Shown here one piece after another: positions 7,384-13,156 of a stretch of DNA of 16,489 bases (the first letter of the stretch is position 1; each line of letters opens with the position of its first letter). Location of the stretch: assembly GCA_002472405.1 (NCBI GenBank), contig DKRV01000017.1, positions 711 to 17,199 on the forward strand. The letters are read 5' to 3'. The notes under the pieces were generated by a model that searched no databases, was not told where the DNA came from, and saw only the letters and a program-made list of their open reading frames with translations. Both the position numbers and the translations under genes were made by a program. This stretch comes from Clostridiales bacterium UBA7273. Lineage in GTDB: Bacteria; Bacillota; Clostridia; Oscillospirales; Oscillospiraceae.

Positions 7384-9900
7384 TTATTTTACGCCTACGG
7401 TTGCTTCCTTAGTGTTGAGGGTCTCGGCTTCCTTGTAGGGACGGAAGAGCATGTAGATCATAAGTGCCAGGATTGCAACTGCGAAGATCAGGCCGATGAC
7501 GTTGGTCTTGCCGACGAAAACGCTGCCGAACTGATTGATCATCAGGGCGATGCAGTAAGCAAAGCCGCACTGATAGCCGATGGCAAACCAGGTCCAGCCA
7601 CGGTTGTTCATCTCGCGCTTGATAGCACCGATCGCTGCAAAGCAGGGAGCGCACAGGAGGTTGAACACGAGGAAGGAGTATGCGGTTATGCCGGTGAAGG
7701 CTGCTGCGATGTTCTGGTAAACGGTGCCGTCGCCGCCGCCGTAGAGGATGCCGAGAGTGCCGACGATGTTCTCCTTTGCGACAAGGCCGGTGATGGATGC
7801 GACGGTTGCCTGCCAGTTGCCCCAGCCGAGCGGGCTGAAGATCCAGGCGATCGCGTTGCCGATCTTTGCGAGGATGGAGGAGTCGATCTGATCCTCGGAG
7901 AGCATCTGGAACGTACCGTCAACCCAGCCGAAGTAAGTGGTGAACCATACGAAGATGGTCGAGAGCAGGATGATGGTGCCTGCCTTCTTGATGAAGGACC
8001 AGCCGCGCTCCCACATGGAGCGGAGAACGTTGCCGAGGGTGGGCATGTGGTATGCCGGAAGCTCCATAACGAAGGGAGCCGGGTCGCCGGCAAAGCGCTT
8101 GGTCTTCTTGAGCATGATGCCCGAGCAGATGATTGCTGCCATGCCGATGAAGTATGCGGAGGTGGATACCCATGCGCTGCCGCCGAACAGTGCGCCGGCG
8201 ATCATTGCAATGAACGGAACCTTTGCGCCGCAGGGGATGAAGGTCGTGGTCATGATCGTCATGCGGCGGTCACGCTCGTTTTCGATGGTACGGGAAGCCA
8301 TGACACCCGGAACGCCGCAGCCGACGCCGATGAGCATGGGGATGAAGCTCTTGCCGGAGAGGCCGAATTTGCGGAACACACGGTCAAGAACGAAGGCGAT
8401 ACGCGCCATGTAGCCGCAGGCCTCGAGGAAGGCGAGCATGAGGAACAGGACGAGCATCTGGGGAACGAAGCCGAGGACCGCGCCGACACCGGCTACGATA
8501 CCGTCGTTGATAAGGCCGCTGAGCCAGGGGGCTGCGTTTGCAGCGTCAAGGCCGTTGCCGACGAGAACGGGGATGCCCGGTACCCAAACGCCGTAATCAG
8601 CAGGATCGGGAGCGTCAAAGCCGTTTTCCTCGAGGTAGGCAACTGCATCAACATAGGTCATCTGGACAACGTCGTCCATCTTGTCAGCGCCTTCGGGAAG
8701 TGCGTCATAATAAGCAGTCATGGTGTTGATCGCGAGGGTCTCTTCATCCTCGACGTCAACGGTTGCGGTCTTGTCGGTGGTCTGGAGAGCCTTCATATCG
8801 GCAAGCAGTGCGTCTGCGTCGAAGTCGTCTGCTTCAACGTCAACGTCCTCGCCGAGGAACGCGCTGACTGCCTGTATAGCTGCGGTGTATTCGTCGTTTG
8901 CGTTGTTATAGTCGGCAGAGCCGATGCCCAGCAGATGCCAGCCGTCGCCGAACACGCCGTCGTTTGCCCAGTCGGTTGCAGGTGCGCCGACGGCGACCAT
9001 TGCGACCCAGTAGACAAGGAACATGACTACCGCGAAGATCGGCAGGCCCAGCCAACGGTTGGTGACGATCTTATCTATCTTGTCGGAAGCGGTGAGCTTG
9101 CCGGCGTTTTTCTTCTTGTAGCATGCCTTGATGATGGATGCTATGTAGAGGTAGCGCTCGTTGGTGATGATGCTCTCGGCATCGTCGTCAAGCTCATCCT
9201 CGGCGGCCTTGATATCCGCGTCGATGTGCTGCATGATCTCGGGCTTGATGGCGAGCTTTGCAAGCACCTTGTCATCGTGCTCGAAGATCTTGATTGCGTA
9301 CCAGCGCTGCTGCTCTTCGGGCAGCTCATGCAGGACGGCCTCCTCGATGTGAGCGATTGCGTGCTCGACAACGCCGGAGAACGAGTGCATGGGGATGGTC
9401 TTGCCGTTCTTTGCCGCATCGACCGCAGCCGCGGCGGCCTCGGAAACGCCGTCGCCCTTGAGCGCGGAGATCTCCATGACCTTGCAGCCGAGCTGACGGG
9501 ACAGCTCCTTGATGTTTATAACGTCGCCGTTCTTGCGCACGATATCCATCATGTTGACCGCAACGACAACGGGGATGCCAAGCTCGGTGAGCTGAGTGGT
9601 CAGATAAAGGTTACGCTCGAGGTTGGTGCCGTCGATGATGTTGAGTATCGCATCGGGGCGCTCGCCGAGCAGGAAGTTACGCGCGACAACCTCCTCAAGG
9701 GTGTACGGGGAAAGCGAGTAGATACCCGGAAGGTCAACGACCGTTACGCCGTCAAACTTCTTGAGCTTGCCTTCCTTTTTCTCAACGGTGACGCCCGGCC
9801 AGTTGCCGACGAACTGGTTCGAGCCGGTCAGCGCGTTGAACAGTGTGGTCTTACCACAGTTCGGGTTGCCAGCAAGGGCAATTTTGATGTTCTTTTCCAT
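7384..9900 (-). CDS. feoB: Ferrous iron transport protein B
   Basis: A polytopic inner-membrane Fe2+ importer with an N-terminal G domain. G1 is GNPNCGKTT (11-19), G3 DLPG (56-59), G4 NMMD (116-119) and G5 around ISAL (144-147). A helical FeoB-type guanine dissociation inhibitor region follows, then TM segments from about 284. The Gate motifs with conserved Cys are seen: CGVPG (528-532), FIPCGAKVPF (555-563) and a C-terminal LCAPCFAAIG region (C750, C753). At 838 residues it is longer than usual (E. coli 773) because of an acidic insert at about 325-445 between the first and second TM helices. The ATG overlaps the feoA2 stop (TAATG). Expression should follow the operator-controlled promoter at 10425-10452. 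The identification is secure. Confidence 0.98.
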   Translation of the reverse strand: MEKNIKIALAGNPNCGKTTLFNALTGSNQFVGNWPGVTVEKKEGKLKKFDGVTVVDLPGIYSLSPYTLEEVVARNFLLGERPDAILNIIDGTNLERNLYLTTQLTELGIPVVVAVNMMDIVRKNGDVINIKELSRQLGCKVMEISALKGDGVSEAAAAAVDAAKNGKTIPMHSFSGVVEHAIAHIEEAVLHELPEEQQRWYAIKIFEHDDKVLAKLAIKPEIMQHIDADIKAAEDELDDDAESIITNERYLYIASIIKACYKKKNAGKLTASDKIDKIVTNRWLGLPIFAVVMFLVYWVAMVAVGAPATDWANDGVFGDGWHLLGIGSADYNNANDEYTAAIQAVSAFLGEDVDVEADDFDADALLADMKALQTTDKTATVDVEDEETLAINTMTAYYDALPEGADKMDDVVQMTYVDAVAYLEENGFDAPDPADYGVWVPGIPVLVGNGLDAANAAPWLSGLINDGIVAGVGAVLGFVPQMLVLFLMLAFLEACGYMARIAFVLDRVFRKFGLSGKSFIPMLIGVGCGVPGVMASRTIENERDRRMTIMTTTFIPCGAKVPFIAMIAGALFGGSAWVSTSAYFIGMAAIICSGIMLKKTKRFAGDPAPFVMELPAYHMPTLGNVLRSMWERGWSFIKKAGTIILLSTIFVWFTTYFGWVDGTFQMLSEDQIDSSILAKIGNAIAWIFSPLGWGNWQATVASITGLVAKENIVGTLGILYGGGDGTVYQNIAAAFTGITAYSFLVFNLLCAPCFAAIGAIKREMNNRGWTWFAIGYQCGFAYCIALMINQFGSVFVGKTNVIGLIFAVAILALMIYMLFRPYKEAETLNTKEATVGVK

Positions 9901-10121
9901 TATTCCACCTCGATCTTTTCTGCATCTGCCTTGCGCAGAGAAAGCTCATAGCCGCGGACGGTGAGCTCAATGGGATCGCCCAGGGGAGCGACCTTGCGGA
10001 CATAGACCTCGGCGCCTTTGGTAATTCCCATGTCCATGATGCGGCGCTTTATCGCGCCCTCGCCATGGAGCTTCTTGACGGTCACGGTCTCGCCGATCTT
10101 AACGTCTCTCAGAGTCTTCAT
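9900..10121 (-). CDS. feoA: FeoA domain protein (second copy)
   Basis: A 73-residue SH3-like FeoA protein (TLRDVKIGETVTVKKL, then RRIMDMGITKGAEVYV and a GDPIELTVRGYELSLR block). It is cytoplasmic and thought to assist or gate FeoB. The ATG at 10121 is preferred to an in-frame GTG 15 nt upstream because GAGGAG lies 7 nt before the ATG and the GTG start would overlap feoA1. It follows feoA1 by 11 nt, and its TAA is shared with the feoB ATG (TAATG). This copy carries the classical RRxxDMGI signature and is the better candidate for the direct FeoB partner. Confidence 0.95.
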   Translation of the reverse strand: MKTLRDVKIGETVTVKKLHGEGAIKRRIMDMGITKGAEVYVRKVAPLGDPIELTVRGYELSLRKADAEKIEVE

Positions 10122-10132
10122 GTTTCTGCTCC

Positions 10133-10345
10133 TCACACATATATTTTCTGAGCCATTTCCGCGCTTATTGCGATCCTGGCTTCTTTTACCTTGACGATGA
10201 CATTCTCGCCAACGGCAGTTAAGACTTTTACATCGCCCCCGACAACAAAGCCGAGGTTTTCGAGGTGCTTCTTCACCTCAGGCTTGCCGGCGATACGCTG
10301 GATGGTGTTATCCTCGCCGACTGCCGCTAATGTTAAAGGCATCAT
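10133..10345 (-). CDS. feoA: FeoA domain protein (first copy)
   Basis: A 70-residue FeoA-like SH3 protein (MPLTLAAVGEDNTIQRIAG, then KKHLENLGFVVGGDVKVLT and VIVKVKEARIAISAEMAQKI). It is the first gene of the feo operon. An AAAGGA ribosome site lies 6 nt before the first of two adjacent ATG codons. It differs from the second FeoA in lacking the RRxxDMG signature (here KKHLENLGF), so the two copies probably have different jobs, for example one binding FeoB and one regulatory. Tandem FeoA genes before feoB are a known Clostridia arrangement. Confidence 0.94.
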   Translation of the reverse strand: MMPLTLAAVGEDNTIQRIAGKPEVKKHLENLGFVVGGDVKVLTAVGENVIVKVKEARIAISAEMAQKIYV

Positions 10346-10368
10346 TCTATATCCTTTCTCCTTTTTGA

Positions 10369-10382
10369 TTAGCGTCTGCTAA
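10369..10382. promoter_or_regulatory. DtxR-family operator A (TTAGC-N4-GCTAA)
   Basis: The inverted repeat TTAGCGTCTGCTAA lies in the 5' leader of feoA1. It is one of three copies of the same dyad in this control region. The half-site resembles the DtxR/IdeR iron-box half TTAG. Placement downstream of the predicted transcription start suggests a roadblock or cooperative secondary site. Confidence 0.75.
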
Positions 10383-10400
10383 CCGTGGGGCCAAACTAAA

Positions 10401-10416
10401 GTTAGCTCTCGCTAAC
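10401..10416. promoter_or_regulatory. DtxR-family operator B (GTTAGC-N4-GCTAAC)
   Basis: A perfect 6+4+6 dyad, GTTAGCTCTCGCTAAC. It begins about 9 nt downstream of the -10 box of the leftward feo promoter, so it covers the predicted transcription start. This is the classic position for repression of feo by a metal-loaded repressor. Its centre is 33 bp (about three helical turns) from that of site A, compatible with binding on the same face. Confidence 0.8.
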
Positions 10417-10424
10417 TGCCATGA

Positions 10425-10452
10425 ATAATAGCACTTATTTTGCCATTGTCAA
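10425..10452 (-). promoter_or_regulatory. Promoter of the feo operon
   Basis: On the minus strand, TTGACA (10447-10452) and TATTAT (10425-10430) are separated by 16 nt. Transcription should start near 10418, giving a leader of about 70 nt to feoA1. Operator B overlaps the start and operator A lies in the leader. The strong boxes fit a promoter meant to be high when repression is relieved by iron shortage. Confidence 0.8.
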
Positions 10453-10487
10453 GCCCCTGTCACAAGGTTTGGTGACTTGCACAATTA

Positions 10488-10503
10488 GTTAGCGCCTGCT
10501 AAC
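10488..10503. promoter_or_regulatory. DtxR-family operator C (GTTAGC-N4-GCTAAC)
   Basis: A perfect 6+4+6 dyad, GTTAGCGCCTGCTAAC, flanked by further TTA and CGCTAA half-site-like bases. It lies 35 bp upstream of the feo -35 box and 52 bp upstream of the predicted dtxR -35 box. It may mediate looping with site B, autoregulate the regulator gene, or serve an unpredicted rightward promoter. An imperfect outer pair, ACAATT (10481-10486) and AATTGT (10510-10515), surrounds it. Confidence 0.75.
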
Positions 10504-10555
10504 CGCTAAAATTGTGCATAATATCCCACTCGTCTTATAGGGATTAAGTATTTCC

Positions 10556-10584
10556 TTGAATTTATTTAAGTGTTGTGTTATATT
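10556..10584 (+). promoter_or_regulatory. Promoter of the divergent DtxR-type regulator
   Basis: TTGAAT (10556-10561) and TATATT (10579-10584) are separated by 17 nt in an AT-rich stretch. The predicted start is about 30 nt before the ATG of the regulator. No operator copy overlaps it; the nearest is site C, 52 bp upstream. Confidence 0.65.
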
Positions 10585-10620
10585 TTATATTGTATTATTA
10601 TAAGCATTGGAGAAGAGCAA

Positions 10621-11007
10621 ATGAATTTGCAGGAATCGGGCGAAATGTATCTTGAAACGATCTACGTTTTGTCCCAAAAATATAAGGATGTGCGCGCGAT
10701 AGACGTCGGCGAGTACATGGGCTATTCCAAGCCGAGCGTCAGCCGCGCGGTCGGGCTGCTCAAAAGCGGCGGCTATCTTGTTTCCGACGAGCTGGGGCAT
10801 CTGAGCCTCACAGAGGCCGGCGTCGAGGTCGCCGCGAAGATATACGAGCGCCACACGCTACTGACCCGATATCTCGAGCTGCTCGGCGTCAACGCCGAAA
10901 CCGCGGCCGAGGATGCGTGCAAAATGGAACACATTATAAGCGACGAGTCGTTCCACGCAATAAAGGAGCATGTCTCGGCAATGGAAAAAATGCGCCCGGC
11001 GGAGTAA
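10621..11007 (+). CDS. DtxR/IdeR-type iron-dependent repressor (short form)
   Basis: A 128-residue two-domain DtxR/MntR-family repressor with no C-terminal SH3 domain, about the size of MntR. The winged helix (about 3-65) includes AIDVGEYMGYSKPSVSRAVGLL. The primary metal site matches DtxR rather than MntR: Met9 (GEMYLETIY) sits where DtxR has Met10, and DACKMEH supplies C100, E103 and H104, equivalent to C102, E105 and H106. His78 of the ancillary site is kept, but the other two ligands are replaced by Thr82 and Ala96. This points to Fe2+ sensing (inference from known ligand sets). ATG 10621 is chosen because GGAGAAG lies upstream. It is divergent from feo and probably binds the three TTAGC-N4-GCTAA dyads between the genes. 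Confidence 0.93.
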   Translation: MNLQESGEMYLETIYVLSQKYKDVRAIDVGEYMGYSKPSVSRAVGLLKSGGYLVSDELGHLSLTEAGVEVAAKIYERHTLLTRYLELLGVNAETAAEDACKMEHIISDESFHAIKEHVSAMEKMRPAE

Positions 11008-11230
11008 CTTCGCCCGTTTGGAGCAGGAGAGAGCCGTTTTGGAGCTGAAATCCTATCGCGGAAGTAGTAAATTAAAATCACAAAAAGCCTCCATCAATAT
11101 GTGATAAGCCCCCGGCGGCGGTTCAGGACGCCGTCGGGAAAAAATCAACACAGTGCGAGCTTTTGTTCACATCTACACCTCTCTTCTTTAATTATGGAAA
11201 AAACACGAACGACTATGGTCGTTCGTGTTT
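11008..11230. other. Intergenic stretch with an unexplained hairpin
   Basis: No credible gene is seen. It includes a hairpin at 11111-11138 (arms CCCGGCGGCG and CGCCGTCGGG, one G-U pair, 8-nt loop) followed on the plus strand by an A run. It therefore does not look like a terminator in either direction. The rest is unremarkable until the terminator at 11198. Confidence 0.5.
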
Positions 11231-11234
11231 TTTT
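11198..11234. terminator. Strong bidirectional intrinsic terminator
   Basis: A perfect 16-bp inverted repeat (11198-11213 with 11218-11233) with the 4-nt loop TATG. The arms begin with A6 and end with T6, so it has a U-tract in both directions. It is the likely terminator of the rightward DtxR-type gene 190 nt upstream. The first MITE-like repeat begins within its T run. Confidence 0.85.
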
Positions 11235-11457
11235 AGTGGCGCATTGGGGCACCTACGGATACGGTTATTGCGGTAGCCCGGTGTCGAAGGTGCCGATGAA
11301 ACCGGAAAACTGCCGCCACACATTAGTGCAGCATTAAATTCTGCACCGCACTCGTAGGGGCGATCATTGATCGCCCGTTTGTTATGGTTTCCACCGTACT
11401 CACCGGTCGGGCTGACGCAAAAACTGTATCTGTACAATGTAAAAGCGCCTCTAAAAA
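11231..11457. repeat. MITE-like intergenic repeat, copy 1
   Basis: A 227-bp non-coding element with imperfect terminal inverted repeats. The left end reads TTTTAGTGGCGCATTG, then GGATACGGTTATTGCGG. The right end, read inward on the other strand, is TTTTTAGAGGCGCTTTT, then AGATACAGTTTTTGCG. The centre has an almost perfect palindrome, GGGCGATCATTGATCGCCC (11358-11376), between CGTA and GTTTGTTATGG. Two relatives of the same design lie at 11812-12121 and 15841-16137. There is no transposase, so mobilisation, if any, would be in trans. Confidence 0.75.
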
Positions 11458-11474
11458 GTCATCCCCTTACGCGG

Positions 11475-11549
11475 GTTGACCATTATAGCGGTCAACATTT
11501 GCTTACAGTTTAGCATAAACTCTGTTCAGTTGCAACCAATATTGGTCAA
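11475..11549. promoter_or_regulatory. GGTCAA inverted repeats upstream of the Xre gene
   Basis: GTTGACC (11475-11481) and GGTCAAC (11490-11496) form an 8-nt-spaced dyad. A second palindrome, ACCAATATTGGT (11535-11546), is followed by CAA, giving another GGTCAA. They lie within 100 bp upstream of the small Xre regulator and could be its own operators. No convincing -35/-10 pair was found here, so promoter placement is open. Confidence 0.4.
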
Positions 11550-11574
11550 AAGCCACTGGATCGGGGGATATGTG

Positions 11575-11811
11575 ATGGAGCAAAAACTGCGGCGCGACCG
11601 CAACATCGGAGAGAATTTGCGCAGATTGCGCTGCGCTAACGGCCTGTCGCAGGAGAAGCTGTGCGCCGAGCTTCAGCGGCGCGGCTGCGACATTGGCCGC
11701 ACGACCTACGCAAAGTACGAGTCGGGCGAGCTTAACGTCCGAATTTCCGTCCTCGATGAGCTGAAGGACATCTATAACTGCACATATGATGAGCTTCTGC
11801 GCATCCTGTAA
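11575..11811 (+). CDS. Small Xre-family helix-turn-helix regulator
   Basis: A 78-residue protein that is essentially one HTH_3 (Cro/cI-type) domain. It has NIGENLRRLRCANGLSQEKL, the recognition helix region RTTYAKYESGELNVRIS, and the C-terminal DIYNCTYDELL typical of such repressors. The ATG at 11575 is chosen because GGGGGA lies about 7 nt upstream and the domain begins right after it; longer in-frame versions run through AT-rich promoter-like DNA. It stands alone, without phage or toxin genes nearby. It is flanked on both sides by MITE-like repeats, and its stop codon abuts a hairpin that reads as a terminator in the opposite direction. The target is unknown; autoregulation through the upstream GGTCAA repeats is a guess. 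Confidence 0.85.
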   Translation: MEQKLRRDRNIGENLRRLRCANGLSQEKLCAELQRRGCDIGRTTYAKYESGELNVRISVLDELKDIYNCTYDELLRIL

Positions 11812-11836
11812 AAAGCGGAACGGATAAATCCGTTCC
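11810..11836 (-). terminator. Hairpin acting as leftward terminator, within repeat copy 2
   Basis: The palindrome GGAACGGAT-AA-ATCCGTTCC (11817-11836) is followed on the minus strand by GC and a run of five T. It would end leftward transcription from spoIID. The T run is the complement of the Xre gene's stop codon and the bases after it, so the hairpin lies between two convergent genes. Confidence 0.55.
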
Positions 11837-12121
11837 CTACGAGCGGCCGTTGGCCGCAGCGGAGAGCTAATAGCTGATAGTTAATAGGTATGGTGTGCCT
11901 ACGGCACGGATTTAAATTCATTCGCCCTTTGGGCGAATACCGCACTTTTTCACTTTTACCTTTTACTTATTACTTCGCAGACGCAGTCTGCGCTGCCGGG
12001 TTGCGGTACAAAACTCAGCAACGTACTAACGTTACGCGAAGCAAAAACGGTTTCCTCCGCAACCTCGATACCGGGACACCGCAATAACCGTATCGGTAGG
12101 TGCGTTAAATCGCCTCTAAAA
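11812..12121. repeat. MITE-like intergenic repeat, copy 2 (rearranged, inverted)
   Basis: A non-coding stretch of about 310 bp. Read on the minus strand from 12121 it starts TTTTTAGAGGCGATTTAACG, then CCGATACGGTTATTGCGG, and continues with GGAAACCG, TTCGCGTAACG and GAGTTTTG blocks shared with copy 3. The distal terminal repeat is missing. A block of about 150 bp with extra hairpins is present instead: CGCAGAC-GCA-GTCTGCG (11976-11992), ATTCGCCC-TTT-GGGCGAAT (11920-11938), GTGCC-TAC-GGCAC (11895-11907) and GCGGCC-GTT-GGCCGC (11843-11857). Bases from its outer end encode the C-terminus and stop of spoIID. No gene is seen here. Confidence 0.7.
11832..11889 (+). repeat. 58-bp dispersed repeat, copy a
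   Basis: Begins GTTCCCTACGAGCGGCC and ends CTGATAGTTAATAGGT. It matches 16390-16447 in the same orientation with four differences in 58 bases. It includes a GCGGCC-GTT-GGCCGC hairpin. Confidence 0.85.
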
Positions 12122-13070
12122 AGGTGGAGGGGTAGTAGTGGGCGAGGATCTCGCGATAGTCGGAGCCGGAGCGCGCCATGGCGTTCGCGCCGTACTGGCT
12201 CATGCCGACGCCGTGGCCGTAGCCGTGGACGGTGAATGTGAAGCTGCCGTCGGCGTGGGTAAGCTCAAAATCGGTCGAGCGCAGCTTGAACAGCGAGCGC
12301 AGCTCGCTGCCGGTGAACGAAACGCCGCCGATAACGATGCTCGCGACCCGGCCGGACGCCGTGCGAGTAGTCTCGCCGAGCCAGGAGCCGGCATCGCCGG
12401 TCATGTCCGCCTCGGGCTTGAGATAGAGTATCGTGTCGCGAAAATCGAGGTCGGAGTTCACAACGGTGCTTTGGAAATTCGGCACGGAGTCGCCGGTTTC
12501 GGGCGAGGAAACGCTTTTGAGATACGGCACATCCGACCAGATCGCGCCTGCGTCCTCGGTCGCGCCGTCGGAGGATGAGTGGAACGCCGCGAGCGCGGGC
12601 TTTCCGTCATAGCTGAGGTACTCGCCGTCGGTCGCCCTGACCGCGGCGCTTATCTTTTCGCTGTACTGCGCGTACTTGTCCCCCCAGCTCGACTTGAGCT
12701 GCTCGGGGCTTAGATACGCCTGGCAGCAGGCTGAATCGGTGCAGATGTCCGCGCCCTCGTGCTTTGGCGAGGCCAGCGCGCGCTGGAGATAGCTGCGCGC
12801 CGCGACCGACTGCGCCTTGAGCGCCTCCGGCTCGAACGACACGGGCATCTCGGCGGCGACAACGCCCGTGAGATAGTCGAAAACGCCGATCTCGACGACG
12901 GTATCGCCCGAGAGCAGGCGTATGCTCCGGCTCTCGTCGGGCTTGAGCTTCTCGGCGGCCTTGTCCGGCGCGGAGTCCGGCTGCGGCGCTGCATCCCGAA
13001 CGGGAAAAAGCCGCGGCAGAGCCATGACGATAAGCGTCATGAAAAGCGCGGCACAGACTATTCTTTTCAT
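12105..13070 (-). CDS. spoIID: Stage II sporulation protein D (lytic transglycosylase)
   Basis: A 321-residue SpoIID. It acts in the engulfment complex of sporulating cells, cutting glycan strands of peptidoglycan stripped by SpoIIP. An N-terminal membrane anchor (about 4-22) is followed by a linker and the SpoIID domain. Visible are the catalytic Glu in AAEMP (E74), SVAARSYLQRA, Cys residues at 110, 115 and 116 with H164 (probable zinc-site region), and the C-terminal HGYGHGVGMSQYGA (282-295). The ATG at 13070 has AAAGGG about 8 nt upstream. The last codons, Leu-Glu-Ala-Ile-stop, lie inside the terminal repeat of MITE-like copy 2, so the native C-terminus has probably been replaced. It is divergent from the 8-TM protein gene. 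No clear sigma-E promoter could be assigned. Confidence 0.95.
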   Translation of the reverse strand: MKRIVCAALFMTLIVMALPRLFPVRDAAPQPDSAPDKAAEKLKPDESRSIRLLSGDTVVEIGVFDYLTGVVAAEMPVSFEPEALKAQSVAARSYLQRALASPKHEGADICTDSACCQAYLSPEQLKSSWGDKYAQYSEKISAAVRATDGEYLSYDGKPALAAFHSSSDGATEDAGAIWSDVPYLKSVSSPETGDSVPNFQSTVVNSDLDFRDTILYLKPEADMTGDAGSWLGETTRTASGRVASIVIGGVSFTGSELRSLFKLRSTDFELTHADGSFTFTVHGYGHGVGMSQYGANAMARSGSDYREILAHYYPSTFLEAI

Positions 13071-13089
13071 CCGGCATCACCCTTTCATC

Positions 13090-13118
13090 TTGACTGTTTG
13101 AGAAAATGAGTATAAAAT
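13090..13118 (+). promoter_or_regulatory. Promoter of the 8-TM protein gene
   Basis: TTGACT (13090-13095) and TAAAAT (13113-13118) with a 17-nt spacer. The predicted start near 13125 lies inside the palindrome ATCAATATTGAT (13117-13128). TTGATAC occurs at 13124-13130 and again at 13149-13155. This favours translation from the ATG at 13157 over one at 13106. Confidence 0.55.
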
Positions 13119-13156
13119 CAATATTGATACAAATTTATTCTAACAGGATTGATACT

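Noticed and set aside
8047..9951. A 634-codon open frame on the plus strand opposite feoB.
   Set aside because: It is antisense to a certain FeoB gene, resembles no family, and is explained by biased third-position base use of the true gene.
9900..10136. A GTG start 15 nt upstream for feoA2.
   Set aside because: It would overlap the feoA1 stop, and the GAGGAG ribosome site lies between it and the ATG at 10121, which it serves.
11111..11138. A terminator for the rightward DtxR-type gene.
   Set aside because: The hairpin is followed by A, not T, on the plus strand and lacks a U-tract on the minus strand; the stem at 11198-11233 is a better terminator.
11840..12000. A CRISPR array, suggested by repeated hairpins.
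   Set aside because: The stems differ in sequence and spacing and there are no constant repeats with unique spacers.
13106..13156. An earlier ATG (13106) for the 8-TM protein.
   Set aside because: The predicted promoter overlaps it, and AGGA correctly precedes the ATG at 13157.
13071..13156. A sigma-E promoter for spoIID on the minus strand.
   Set aside because: A partial -35 match (CAATATT) was seen, but no -10 close to CATACANT at proper spacing, so it was not annotated.
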